From Bradyrhizobium algeriense (lineage in GTDB: Bacteria; Pseudomonadota; Alphaproteobacteria; Rhizobiales; Xanthobacteraceae), in assembly GCF_036924595.1 (NCBI RefSeq), contig NZ_JAZHRV010000001.1, forward strand, positions 2,108,001-2,172,000: 64,000 nucleotides of DNA, written 5' to 3'. Shown here in pieces: positions 36,972 through 44,725 of this stretch. Positions within the stretch are counted from its first letter, which is position 1; each line of letters opens with the position of its first letter. The position numbers were made by a program, and so were the translations under genes. The notes beneath the pieces were generated by a model. That model was not told where the DNA came from, ran no database searches, and saw only the letters and a program-made list of their open reading frames with translations.

Positions 36972-36990
36972 GGTTGATCAATACTCAACC
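36972..36990. promoter_or_regulatory. Inverted repeat upstream of the hydrolase gene
   Basis: Arms GGTTGA and TCAACC around 7 bp, 22 bp before the hydrolase ATG on the minus strand. The size fits a MarR-type operator. The remaining spacer to 37358 shows no gene. Confidence 0.35.
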
Positions 36991-37358
36991 AAGGCGTGCG
37001 TTTTCGCAAGCCAATTCGCGCCTCCGCGGTGCGGTCGAGTGTGCTGCGATTGGCCTTCCGCCGCTGATCAATGTGGCATGCCAGATCTTCCATGAAAGCA
37101 CCCCATTCCCTGTCGGGGATCAATCAAAGAAGAAGAATCGATGGCTCGCTTGATATGGATCAATACGCATTGCAGCCGGAAACGGCGCGTGGAACTTTGG
37201 AGTGCGCCCCGCGCAACAGTGGACATCGTCCAGGCCGGAGTTCGGTGTTCGCTTTCTGACCGATTCGAAACGAGCCGCGCAGCGCAAGCGAATTCGATAG
37301 TACCCTCGTGAGATCTCTAGCAGGGCACGAGGTCGGACGTTTGTGAGTTCAGGCTCAT

Positions 37359-37425
37359 GCCCGAGACTCACTGACGCCCAAGACTTACTAACACCCAACA
37401 CTCACCAACGCCCGAGACTCAGATG
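37359..37425. repeat. Tandem 17-bp array overlapping the MarR gene stop
   Basis: Four units near GCCCGAGACTCACTGAC (37359, 37376, 37393 and a partial one at 37410), the middle two diverged. The last unit supplies the stop codon of the MarR gene. Confidence 0.7.
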
Positions 37426-37934
37426 TCCATGGCAACCTTCAAGCAGGCCTTCTCAAATTGATCCTTGAGGGACGCGAGTTTGCCGGTGAACTCGGTGAGT
37501 TCTCGATCGCTGAATTCCGCAAAGATAAATTTGTTAAGGGCTTCCTGCTGGGAGGCCAGATTTGCGATGTGCTTGTATGACTTGTCCGTCAGTGACATTT
37601 TTACAACTCTGGCGTCGTCCTCCGAGGTCTTTCGGCGCATGAAGCCTTTCTTTTCAAGCATTTTCGACTGGGTTGTCACGAACGACGAGTCGACGTGAAG
37701 CATCTTTGACACCACCTTCACCGGAACTCCGTCGCCTTTGTCCAAGTCCGCCAGAGCCATCAGAATCATCCACTGCGGACCACTAACGCCAAGGGTCTTC
37801 GCCCAAAAATGCCGGAGTTGCTGGAGGTGCACATTGATTGAAGCGACCTCCCACGCGAATCGCTTTGCCAGGTCCTGATTCCTTGCAGAGGGCTGAGGTT
37901 GATCGGAATTCTTCTCCACGACTCGTGAATTCAT
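37419..37934 (-). CDS. MarR family transcriptional regulator
   Basis: A 171-residue winged-helix regulator. The DNA-binding part runs through QWMILMALADLDKGDGVPVKVV, recognition helix VDSSFVTTQSKMLEKKGFM and wing RRKTSEDDARVVKMSLTDKS, the standard MarR signature. The start is ATG at 37934; a GTG at 37979 would add 15 residues. It is transcribed away from the porin gene across about 400 bp and toward the hydrolase gene. MarR proteins usually repress a neighbouring gene and release on binding small phenolics; the target here is not proven. Confidence 0.88.
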   Translation of the reverse strand: MNSRVVEKNSDQPQPSARNQDLAKRFAWEVASINVHLQQLRHFWAKTLGVSGPQWMILMALADLDKGDGVPVKVVSKMLHVDSSFVTTQSKMLEKKGFMRRKTSEDDARVVKMSLTDKSYKHIANLASQQEALNKFIFAEFSDRELTEFTGKLASLKDQFEKACLKVAMDI

Positions 37935-38118
37935 CTGCTTTTCGATGCCCCTTTTTTCACCGATCTTGCATCGATGCACATTGGAAAATTCAATAATGAA
38001 ATCACTGAACTAAATCACCTTAAACATCGGTATGATTCCTAGCAATTGTCCTGTTTTCGACCTGTTGCTGCAAGGACACAGACGCCGACCATAACGATGC
38101 ATGAGTACATAAAGTATT

Positions 38119-38146
38119 TTGATTAACTTAGTTGTGAAGGCATAGT
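38119..38146 (+). promoter_or_regulatory. Candidate porin promoter
   Basis: TTGATT and CATAGT with 16-bp spacing, about 190 bp before the porin ATG. It implies a long 5' untranslated leader, common for porin genes. The boxes are imperfect, so confidence is low. No gene is seen in 37935-38337. Confidence 0.3.
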
Positions 38147-38337
38147 CCTCGTGACGACTGGGGGGTCCTAGATCGTCCCGTTCTAGGTGGTTCGCTTAAG
38201 TCCCTCGCGCTGATGCGGGAGTGTCCGAAGGCGCGAAGCGGCTGGGCGGGTTTTTATGGGGGACAAGGGAACCAACCTTAGGGTGCTTCACCCAGCGGAT
38301 CCGGAACCTTCCCTACAGAGCAACTTGGAGGTTTAAC

Positions 38338-39933
38338 ATGAAGATGGTTAAGAGCCTTATTCTCGGCTCAGCGGCGGGTCTGATCGCCATGAGTGGAGTT
38401 CAGGCAGCCGATCTTCCCGTCAAGGCCAAAGCGGTCGAGTACGTGAGGATCTGCTCCCTGTATGGCGCGGGTTTCTTCTATATCCCGGGCACCGACACCT
38501 GCATCAAGCTGGGTGGTTATCTGCGCGTTGATACAACATTCAACGGCGCTCCTTACAATGAGCCGGCCTGGGCCGGCGATCTGGGTCAGGGCAATCGCTA
38601 TCGCGATTACTTCGCCTCCCGTTCCCGTCTGGCGTTCACGATCGATACCCGCACTGCCACCGAGTACGGCGTGGTTCGCACCTTCGGTCAGCTGGATTGG
38701 TCGTTCGCCTCGCCGAGCGGCAGCTTCAGAGAAGTGGGACCTACCGGCCAAGCCGGTGGCCTTAACAACGGCCAGCAGATCGCGACGGAAATGTTGTTCA
38801 TCCAGTTCGCTGGATTCACCTTCGGTCGTTCGGCTTCGGCCTATGCGACGCCCTGGCATGGTTATCCAGGCAACAACACCTCGTTCCTGGTTGGCGGTCA
38901 TGACACCGTTACCGGCACGAACAACATCCAGTACACTGCTCAGTTCGGCAACGGCGTGTCGGGCACGATCGGTCTAGACGACCCGCTCGCGTTCAACCGC
39001 ATCAGCGTGTACAACCTTGCGAACACCTCCGCCGCCGGCGTCGTTACGCTCGCGTCGCTTACCGGCACGGGCTCTAGCGGCAACGCCTACGCTGGCACGC
39101 ATGTTCCCGACATCGTCGGCAACATTCGGGTCGATCAGGCTTGGGGTCTGTTCCAGATTTCGGGCGCATTGCATGAGGTTAACGGTTCATACAATGCTCT
39201 GACACACGTGGTGACCGGCGGCCTTGTTACGCCGTTTGGGGGACCGACATTCGGTGCGAATGGTCTCTCTGAAATCTCTGGCCACCCCGAGAGCAAGTTT
39301 GGCGGTTCGGTGATGGCTGCCTTGCAGATCAAGAACATCCCGACTGGCGCCGGCGACGACATCAAGATGGATGCCAGCTGGGGCAAGGGCGACATGAAGA
39401 ACATCATTGGCACCAGCGCAGGCGTACGGGCCTTCAATATGTTCGGCGGCGGCAGTGGCGGCGCTTACCAGAGCATCGGCTTCGCCAACGCGACCGACGC
39501 CATCTATCTGCCGACGTTTGCCGGCGGTGACGGCACGCTGCATCTGACCGAAGGTTTTGGTTTCCGTGGTGCGTTCAACCACAACTGGGATCCATACTGG
39601 TCGACCAGCCTGTTCGGCGGCTACGCTGCCATTCGCTATGATGGCACGGCGAAGAACTTTTACTGTGCGGCCTACGCTGCGAGCAACCTCGGCGCCCAGT
39701 CTGCGGATTTCAGCTGCAACCCCGACTTCAATCTCGCGCAGATTGGTCTGATCACTCGCTGGACTCCCGTCAAGAACCTGACGTTCTCGGCCGAAGTGCT
39801 CTATTTCCACCTCGACCAGAAGTTCACCGGTTCCAAGGTTCTGACGCCGACGGCTCCCAAGCCGACTGCCGTCTACAACTACGCGGACCAGGATACGGTC
39901 AGCTTGAACGTTCGCGTTCAGCGCAACTTCTGA
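38338..39933 (+). CDS. Alphaproteobacterial porin (Porin_2 family)
   Basis: A 531-residue outer-membrane porin. The signal peptide ends at GVQAADLP. The mature start, VEYVRICSLYGAGFFYIPGTDTCIKLGGYLRVD, with its conserved cysteine pair, is the Porin_2 signature (Brucella Omp2b and rhizobial RopA-like). Many amphipathic strands and a C-terminal SLNVRVQRNF strand ending in Phe follow. It forms a trimeric diffusion channel. ATG at 38338 has TTGGAGGTTTAAC upstream. A strong terminator follows. Codon use is strongly biased, consistent with high expression. Confidence 0.95.
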   Translation: MKMVKSLILGSAAGLIAMSGVQAADLPVKAKAVEYVRICSLYGAGFFYIPGTDTCIKLGGYLRVDTTFNGAPYNEPAWAGDLGQGNRYRDYFASRSRLAFTIDTRTATEYGVVRTFGQLDWSFASPSGSFREVGPTGQAGGLNNGQQIATEMLFIQFAGFTFGRSASAYATPWHGYPGNNTSFLVGGHDTVTGTNNIQYTAQFGNGVSGTIGLDDPLAFNRISVYNLANTSAAGVVTLASLTGTGSSGNAYAGTHVPDIVGNIRVDQAWGLFQISGALHEVNGSYNALTHVVTGGLVTPFGGPTFGANGLSEISGHPESKFGGSVMAALQIKNIPTGAGDDIKMDASWGKGDMKNIIGTSAGVRAFNMFGGGSGGAYQSIGFANATDAIYLPTFAGGDGTLHLTEGFGFRGAFNHNWDPYWSTSLFGGYAAIRYDGTAKNFYCAAYAASNLGAQSADFSCNPDFNLAQIGLITRWTPVKNLTFSAEVLYFHLDQKFTGSKVLTPTAPKPTAVYNYADQDTVSLNVRVQRNF

Positions 39934-39962
39934 TCGCATAATCTAACGATAGTCCAGGAGAG

Positions 39963-39990
39963 CCCCGGCAGGAAACTGCCGGGGGTTTTT
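39963..39990 (+). terminator. Rho-independent terminator after the porin gene
   Basis: Stem CCCCGGCAG/CTGCCGGGG with GAAA tetraloop and TTTTT. Confidence 0.88.
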
Positions 39991-40081
39991 GCTGTTATCC
40001 GTGCTTCAGGATGTTGGACGACGATCCTCGGAAAGCAGAACGTTCTATCTGTGGGCGAGCGAATTAGTTTCAAAATGTGAT

Positions 40082-40109
40082 TTGATAATGTGAGTTAGTC
40101 ATGTATTGT
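40082..40109 (+). promoter_or_regulatory. Candidate promoter of a small RNA
   Basis: TTGATA and TATTGT with 16-bp spacing, followed about 110 bp later by a strong terminator and no convincing reading frame. Confidence 0.4.
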
Positions 40110-40115
40110 GATCTC

Positions 40116-40222
40116 CAGGTAGCCGCCAAAATCGTTTGACGGCCTCTTAGTCTCAAGGAGACGCAAAGCTTCTTTATGATAAACCTCCGAAACCTCCGGC
40201 AATGCCCTGCCGGAGGTTTTTA
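40116..40222 (+). ncRNA. Candidate small RNA downstream of the porin gene
   Basis: The stretch between the porin terminator and tRNA-Thr has a promoter-like pair at 40082-40109 and an intrinsic terminator at 40191-40222. The transcript would be about 107 nt. It contains an AAGGAG 16 bases from an ATG that opens a 15-codon frame ending inside the terminator, a spacing too long for ordinary translation. No known RNA family is recognised. The rest of 39991-40439 is featureless. Confidence 0.35.
40191..40222 (+). terminator. Rho-independent terminator
   Basis: Perfect 10-bp stem AACCTCCGGC/GCCGGAGGTT, 8-nt loop, then TTT and a second T-run. Confidence 0.8.
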
Positions 40223-40439
40223 ATTTTTGGGACCTGTTGAGCGGATGGCAGCCAGAGCGGCGCAGGATCATCGGGGGAAGTGACCGTGCGAACCATGCTG
40301 ATCCGGTTCGCCGCCTCGTGGGGGCTGCGGCGGCCTGACCATGCTGCAAACCATCAGTGCCTGGCGGATCGCGGCTCGAGGATAGTGTCGTATTTCGCTT
40401 CATTCTCAGAGATCGCTGGGTGCGGCCTCAAGCAAGACA

Positions 40440-40514
40440 TGGTGCCGGTTGAGAGGATTGAACTCCCGACCTTCGGTTTACAAAACCGCTGCTCTACCGC
40501 TGAGCTAAACCGGC
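40440..40514 (-). tRNA. tRNA-Thr (anticodon UGU)
   Basis: On the minus strand the sequence folds as a cloverleaf: acceptor GCCGGTT/AACCGGC, D-arm GCTCAGCGGTAGAGC, anticodon loop TTTGTAA giving anticodon TGT, and T-arm GGGAGTTCAATCCTCTC. CCA is encoded at the 3' end. The anticodon stem has one terminal mismatch. Confidence 0.95.
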
Positions 40515-40674
40515 GAATTGAGTGATCGGTGAGCGGTGAGAACATCCCGCATTGGCCCCGATCTTCGGCCGCTCGAATACCAGACTTGGCCGCAAAGGGC
40601 CAGAACCCCGATATCCGTCCCGGCATGAAAAAGCCGGACATTTGGCCGGCTTCCCTTCGCAAATTCTGCTTGCC

Positions 40675-41028
40675 TTACTGGCAGGGATGCCTCCGGCCAT
40701 CCTCGCCGCGGAACCAGGTGCCGGGGATGCAGACAAAGCCGTTGCGGTGGGCATAGGCATCGCCGCCGATCGGAGCGGTCGCGATGCCAGCCACCGTGCC
40801 GGCCGCGCTGCCGACGACGCCGGCCGCGACATCGCCCGGCCAGAAGCTGCTGTTGTTGTCCCAGCGGTTGTAGCTGTCCCGCCAGGTGCGATCCCGATAG
40901 ACTTGGTCTCGAGAGACCTGCCGCTGGTAGCTGTCGGTATAGGGATTTCCCGGTCCCTTGTTCTGGCAGTTGGCGTTTGGATAGAACTGCGCGCAATAGC
41001 CGGGATTGTAGATAACCTCCCGCGCCAT
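40675..41028 (-). CDS. Exported glycine-zipper-like protein with a frame-disrupted signal peptide
   Basis: The readable frame gives 117 residues: a Cys-containing start (GYCAQFYPNANCQN), a Tyr/Arg/Asp-rich middle, a glycine-zipper-like hydrophobic segment (GVVGSAAGTVAGIA), and an end IPGTWFRGEDGRRHPC. Upstream, ATG at 41093 with CGGAG begins MTRSAILG, but the continuation AAAILTSALASPAMA, a textbook signal peptide leading straight into the mature protein, lies in a different frame. One base appears to be lost in the GC-rich run near 41062-41073. Either the gene has lost export or the base is a sequencing error. Confidence 0.65.
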   Translation of the reverse strand: MAREVIYNPGYCAQFYPNANCQNKGPGNPYTDSYQRQVSRDQVYRDRTWRDSYNRWDNNSSFWPGDVAAGVVGSAAGTVAGIATAPIGGDAYAHRNGFVCIPGTWFRGEDGRRHPCQ

Positions 41029-41223
41029 CGCAGGACTTGCGAGCGCGGACGTAAGGATCGCGGCGGCGCGCCGAGAATTGCTGATCTTGTCATTGTGATT
41101 GCTCCGAAGGTCAGGTCAGAGCCCAACCGGAGGTGTTTTCGGATGTTCCGATTCGAGGGTTGTGCAATCGTCAAACCGATGTGAAGTTCCGGCTGCCCAT
41201 CATTTGAAGGATCATGGAATTTC

Positions 41224-41943
41224 ATGCAGGTGCGCGACGTCGATTACCGCTGCGGCGAAACCAGTTTGCGCGGTTATCTCGCGCTTGACGAGAACGCTGC
41301 CGGGCCGCGGCCGGGCGTCGCCGTATTTCACGAAGGGCTCGGGCTTGGCGAATTCGCGATGGAGCGCGCGCGCCGGCTCGCCGGTCTCGGCTATGTCGCG
41401 TTCGCCGCCGACATGTTCGGCGACCGTCGGCAGGCGACCAATCTGCAGGAAGTCGCGACCCTGGTCGGCGAGCTTCGCGCTGAGCCGGAAAAACTCCGCG
41501 CCCGTGGTCGCGCCGCGCTCGAAACACTCGCCGCGTTGCCGCAGGTCGATAGCCAAAGACTGGCGGCGATCGGGTTCTGCTTCGGCGGGTCGGTGGTGCT
41601 GGAGCTGGCGCGCGAGGGCGCCGAGCTGAAGGCGGTGGTCAGTTTCCACGGCGTGCTGGCGACAAAGCTGCGGGCGCAACCGGGGCTGGTGAAGGCCAGC
41701 GTGCTGGTCTGCACCGGGGTGGACGATCCCCTGGCGCCGCCTGATCAGATTGCGGATTTCGAGAATGAAATGCGCACTGGCGGCGTAAAGGACTGGCAGG
41801 TCATCGCCTACGGCAACACGCTGCACGGCTTCACCAACCCGGCCGCCGATGGCTCGATGCTGCGCACCGCCCTGTATAACGAACAGGCCGACCGCCGCTC
41901 CTGGGCGTCGATGAAGAGCCTGTTCGATGAAGTCTTGACCTGA
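41224..41943 (+). CDS. Dienelactone hydrolase family protein
   Basis: A 239-residue alpha/beta hydrolase of the dienelactone hydrolase group. The elbow IGFCFGGSVV has Cys as nucleophile, as in true dienelactone hydrolases. Asp in CTGVDDPLAPP and His in NTLHGFTNP complete the triad, and VFHEGLGLGEFAMERA is the oxyanion region with the family Glu. It hydrolyses lactones or esters in the cytoplasm, classically in aromatic catabolism, though no such pathway is adjacent. Confidence 0.88.
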   Translation: MQVRDVDYRCGETSLRGYLALDENAAGPRPGVAVFHEGLGLGEFAMERARRLAGLGYVAFAADMFGDRRQATNLQEVATLVGELRAEPEKLRARGRAALETLAALPQVDSQRLAAIGFCFGGSVVLELAREGAELKAVVSFHGVLATKLRAQPGLVKASVLVCTGVDDPLAPPDQIADFENEMRTGGVKDWQVIAYGNTLHGFTNPAADGSMLRTALYNEQADRRSWASMKSLFDEVLT

Positions 41944-41962
41944 CAAAGGCTTCCAACTGGTA

Positions 41963-42048
41963 TTTCATGGCATTTTCAAGCGAAGCATGCCCCCAGACTT
42001 GATCCGTAGGTGGGCACCGGCTCGCGTGAAGAAAACGCGTCGAAATCA
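41963..42048. repeat. Dispersed intergenic repeat, copy 2 (with insertion)
   Basis: Same blocks as 1194-1244, here in direct orientation: TTTTCAAGCGAAG, then about 24 bp absent from copy 1, then TGGGCACCGGCTCGCG and AGAAAACGCGTC. Confidence 0.55.
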
Positions 42049-42054
42049 AAATTA

Positions 42055-42079
42055 GAAGTTCAGCTTTGAGCTGAACTTC
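42055..42079. promoter_or_regulatory. Perfect 11-bp inverted repeat before the NicO-type transporter gene
   Basis: Arms GAAGTTCAGCT and AGCTGAACTTC around TTG, ending 28 bp before the ATG at 42108. There is no T-run, so it is more likely an operator or leader hairpin than a terminator. Confidence 0.45.
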
Positions 42080-42107
42080 AACTGATGCAGCGGGTAGCAG
42101 GGGGCGT

Positions 42108-42803
42108 ATGTTCGGAATTCTGGGGCTGGGGTTTTTGCTGGGCATGCAGCATGCGCTCGAGGCCGATCATATCGCCGCCGTCTCCAGCATCGCCGCGCGC
42201 CGCAGCCATGTGGCCGATATCGTCAAGCACGGCCTGACCTGGGGGCTCGGCCATACGCTGACGCTGTTCGTCTTTGCAGGCTGTGCCATCCTGCTCGGCC
42301 GCGCGATCCCCGAAACCATTGCCCGGCCGATCGAGACCGCCGTCGGTGTCATGCTGGTCGGCCTCGGGGCGCATGTGCTGTGGCGTCTGTGGCGCGACCG
42401 GGTGCATTTCCACCGGCACGGCCATGGCGACGGCACGGTGCACTTCCACGCCCACAGCCATGCCGGCGAAACCAGCTCGCATGCCCGTGCGGCCCATGCC
42501 CACGATCATGGCTTCCGCTGGCGCACGCTACTGGTCGGGCTGATGCACGGCATGGCGGGCTCGGCTGCGCTTCTGGTGCTGGCGGTCACGCAGGCGTCCA
42601 GTCCCGCGCTCGGCCTCGGTTACGTCGCACTGTTCGGCGTCGGCTCGATGATCGGCATGGGCGCGCTGTCGACGGTGATCGCGGTGCCGCTCGCGGTCTC
42701 CGCCCGCTCGCTCACCTGGGCCAATCGCGGCCTGCAGGGGGCGGTGGGCCTTGCCACCGTCGCGATCGGAATTATGACTGTCTATGAAACCGCTTTCGCG
42801 TAA
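42108..42803 (+). CDS. NicO/UreH-type nickel-cobalt transporter
   Basis: A 231-residue membrane protein with about six hydrophobic segments. Helix 1 holds GMQHALEADHIAAVSS, the H-x4-D-H metal-selectivity motif of nickel/cobalt transporters. A second histidine-containing helix reads VGLMHGMAGSAAL. Between them lies a cytoplasmic or periplasmic loop very rich in His (HFHRHGHGDGTVHFHAHSH) for metal capture. It probably moves Ni or Co for urease, hydrogenase or cobalamin. None of those genes is nearby. A strong inverted repeat sits just upstream. Confidence 0.88.
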   Translation: MFGILGLGFLLGMQHALEADHIAAVSSIAARRSHVADIVKHGLTWGLGHTLTLFVFAGCAILLGRAIPETIARPIETAVGVMLVGLGAHVLWRLWRDRVHFHRHGHGDGTVHFHAHSHAGETSSHARAAHAHDHGFRWRTLLVGLMHGMAGSAALLVLAVTQASSPALGLGYVALFGVGSMIGMGALSTVIAVPLAVSARSLTWANRGLQGAVGLATVAIGIMTVYETAFA

Positions 42804-42815
42804 GGGACGATAGCA

Positions 42816-43784
42816 ATGGATCGCCGCAATTTTCTGGCCGGAAGCGCCGCATGTTCGCTCGCAGCGATGACGGGCAAGGCGTTCGCGCAATCGGGCCCGC
42901 TGACTAAAATCATCTTCCCGTTTGCGGCCGGCGGCAGCGGCGACCTGCTATGCCGCCAGCTGGCGCAATATCTGCCTGCGCTCCTTGACCGCAATTTCAT
43001 CGTGGAGAACCGCACCGGCGGCGACGGACTGATCGGCATCCGGGCGGTAAAGGGCGCGAATCCCGACGGCACCACGATCCTGATGACGACTGGCCCGACC
43101 ATGTACCTGCTGCCCATGGTGGAGAACCAACCGAGCTTCGACTCCGCCAAGGATTTTGTGCCGGTCTCGCAGCTTACCCGCTTCGAATTCGCCGTGGTCG
43201 CGAGCCCCGCGATCGAAGTCAAAGACTTCAAGGAATTGGCAGTCTGGTTGAAGGCGAATCCCGGCAAGGCGACTTATGGCACTCCGGGCAGCGGCAACAT
43301 CCCGCATTTCACCGGCTGGCAGCTCGAGCAGGCGCTGGGCTTGTCGATGACCAAGGTGCCGTATCGTGGTTCGGCGCTGATGGTCAACGATCTGATTGCA
43401 GGTCACCTCCCGTTTGGCATCACCACGGTTTCCGACACGATCACACAGCACCGCGCCGGAGGTTTGCGGATTGTCGCCGTGGCCAGCGAGACCCGTTCTT
43501 CGTTTTTGCCAGACATCCCGACTCTGAAGGAGAGCGGCGTCAATCTGGTGGCGGACGGCTGGTACGGCATGTGGCTGCCGGCCGGCAGCTCGCCAGAGTT
43601 CGCAAAGAAGCTGAGCACGGCCGTCGCCGAGGTGTTGGCGAAGTCCGAGGTGAAGGAAAAGCTGCTCGCGGTCATGCTGATTCCGGTTGGCTCCACGCCG
43701 GAGCAGTTGACGCAAAGGCTCGCGGCTGATCACGCATTCTGGCAGCCGATCGTGAAGGCGACCGGCTACAAGATCACGAATTAG
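42816..43784 (+). CDS. Bug-type tripartite tricarboxylate receptor
   Basis: A 322-residue periplasmic solute receptor. Signal peptide MTGKAFAQ; then KIIFPFAAGGSGDLLCRQLA, FIVENRTGGDGLIGIRAVKG and YGTPGSGNIPHF, all typical of the Bug/TctC family, which binds carboxylates and other small acids. It starts 12 bp after the NicO-type gene, so cotranscription is likely. No TctA or TctB membrane genes are present, as for most Bug receptors, so it may sense rather than transport. Ligand unknown. Confidence 0.88.
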   Translation: MDRRNFLAGSAACSLAAMTGKAFAQSGPLTKIIFPFAAGGSGDLLCRQLAQYLPALLDRNFIVENRTGGDGLIGIRAVKGANPDGTTILMTTGPTMYLLPMVENQPSFDSAKDFVPVSQLTRFEFAVVASPAIEVKDFKELAVWLKANPGKATYGTPGSGNIPHFTGWQLEQALGLSMTKVPYRGSALMVNDLIAGHLPFGITTVSDTITQHRAGGLRIVAVASETRSSFLPDIPTLKESGVNLVADGWYGMWLPAGSSPEFAKKLSTAVAEVLAKSEVKEKLLAVMLIPVGSTPEQLTQRLAADHAFWQPIVKATGYKITN

Positions 43785-44179
43785 AATCGCCGTTCGCACC
43801 CGTAACCTTACGCGCAGATGCTGCGGAGATCGGGTAGGCGGCCCGCATCCTGGCGCGATGCTTGGGGCCGTCGCCCCCTCCTCGTGGGAACAATCGCGCC
43901 AGTGCTCAGTGGACGCTTGGCTGAACGGCAACATTTGCTGGAAAAATTGTCGCAAGATGTGCCGGTTCCACGGGCCCATATACCATGTTAGTTGCCTGAA
44001 TTACCGCATGATTTGTCTACGTTGCGGCGTCTTCGCGCTCAATGAGCCGGGAATACCACCGTGGCCGCGCTTTGACTTGACGATGATTCCCAAGTTTAAC
44101 TCTAGCTATCGAGGCAGGGGTGTCGGCTTTTTGTTTGATTCAGTTTAGCCGCGGCTGCCGACGGCAGGGAGAGCACCGC
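43785..44179. other. Intergenic stretch without recognisable gene
   Basis: Nearly 400 bp of lower coding potential with no convincing reading frame, RNA gene or repeat on either strand. Confidence 0.5.
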
Positions 44180-44692
44180 ATGAGTTCATATTTTCGGCGG
44201 CAGCTTGCGGAGTACGTTGAATACCATCGTGACCCCTGGAATTGCGCGATGCATGTCTTCGGCATCGCGTTCTTGTTCCTGGCCGCTGTTCTTCCGCTCA
44301 GCCTGTGGCCCATCACCGTATTCGGGTTCCAGACCAGCGCGGCGACCATCGCTGTCGTACCGGTGCTCATCTACTGGTTCCTGCTCGACTTCGCGCTCGG
44401 AGCCGCGATCCTTGGGGCCGCAATCATGTTGCTCTCAGTCGCTGCCGTGATCGTTAGTCATGCGACGACTGCTGGCATGTGGTCACTTACGGCCATCCTA
44501 ATTGTCGTTGGGGTCGCATCGCAGATTGTTGGGCACCGCGTGTTCGAGCGGCGGCAGCCGGCGCTGGTCGACAATCCGACCCACCTTTTGCTCGGACCAA
44601 TGTTTGTCATGGCGAAGCTGTTTATCGCGCTGGGCTTTCGGCGCGATCTCGCTATCATCATCCAGGGGCAACCGCGAGGTGCTACATCGTGA
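44180..44692 (+). CDS. Mpo1/DUF962-like membrane protein
   Basis: A 170-residue membrane protein with four hydrophobic segments. The N-terminal motif EYHRDPWNCAMHVFGIA and later VGHRVFERRQPAL match the Mpo1-like (DUF962) family; in yeast Mpo1 is a Fe(II)-dependent dioxygenase that alpha-oxidises 2-hydroxy fatty acids, with those histidines as metal ligands. GGGAGAGCACCGC precedes ATG at 44180. It is the first of three close, co-oriented genes with an epimerase-like gene and a methyltransferase-like gene, perhaps a lipid-modifying set. Confidence 0.82.
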   Translation: MSSYFRRQLAEYVEYHRDPWNCAMHVFGIAFLFLAAVLPLSLWPITVFGFQTSAATIAVVPVLIYWFLLDFALGAAILGAAIMLLSVAAVIVSHATTAGMWSLTAILIVVGVASQIVGHRVFERRQPALVDNPTHLLLGPMFVMAKLFIALGFRRDLAIIIQGQPRGATS

Positions 44693-44725
44693 TCTCAAAT
44701 AGCTCAGCTTGAGTGCACCCGCAGC

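Noticed and set aside
37320..37425. Possible CRISPR-like array
   Set aside because: Units are 17 bp, directly abutting, without spacers, and diverged; no cas genes are present.
43858..44148. Cys-containing plus-strand frame after the Bug receptor
   Set aside because: No ribosome binding site, no domain, and codon use unlike neighbouring genes.
43785..44179. Searched for a riboswitch or sRNA in this gap
   Set aside because: No stable hairpin with T-run, no promoter pair and no conserved box was seen.
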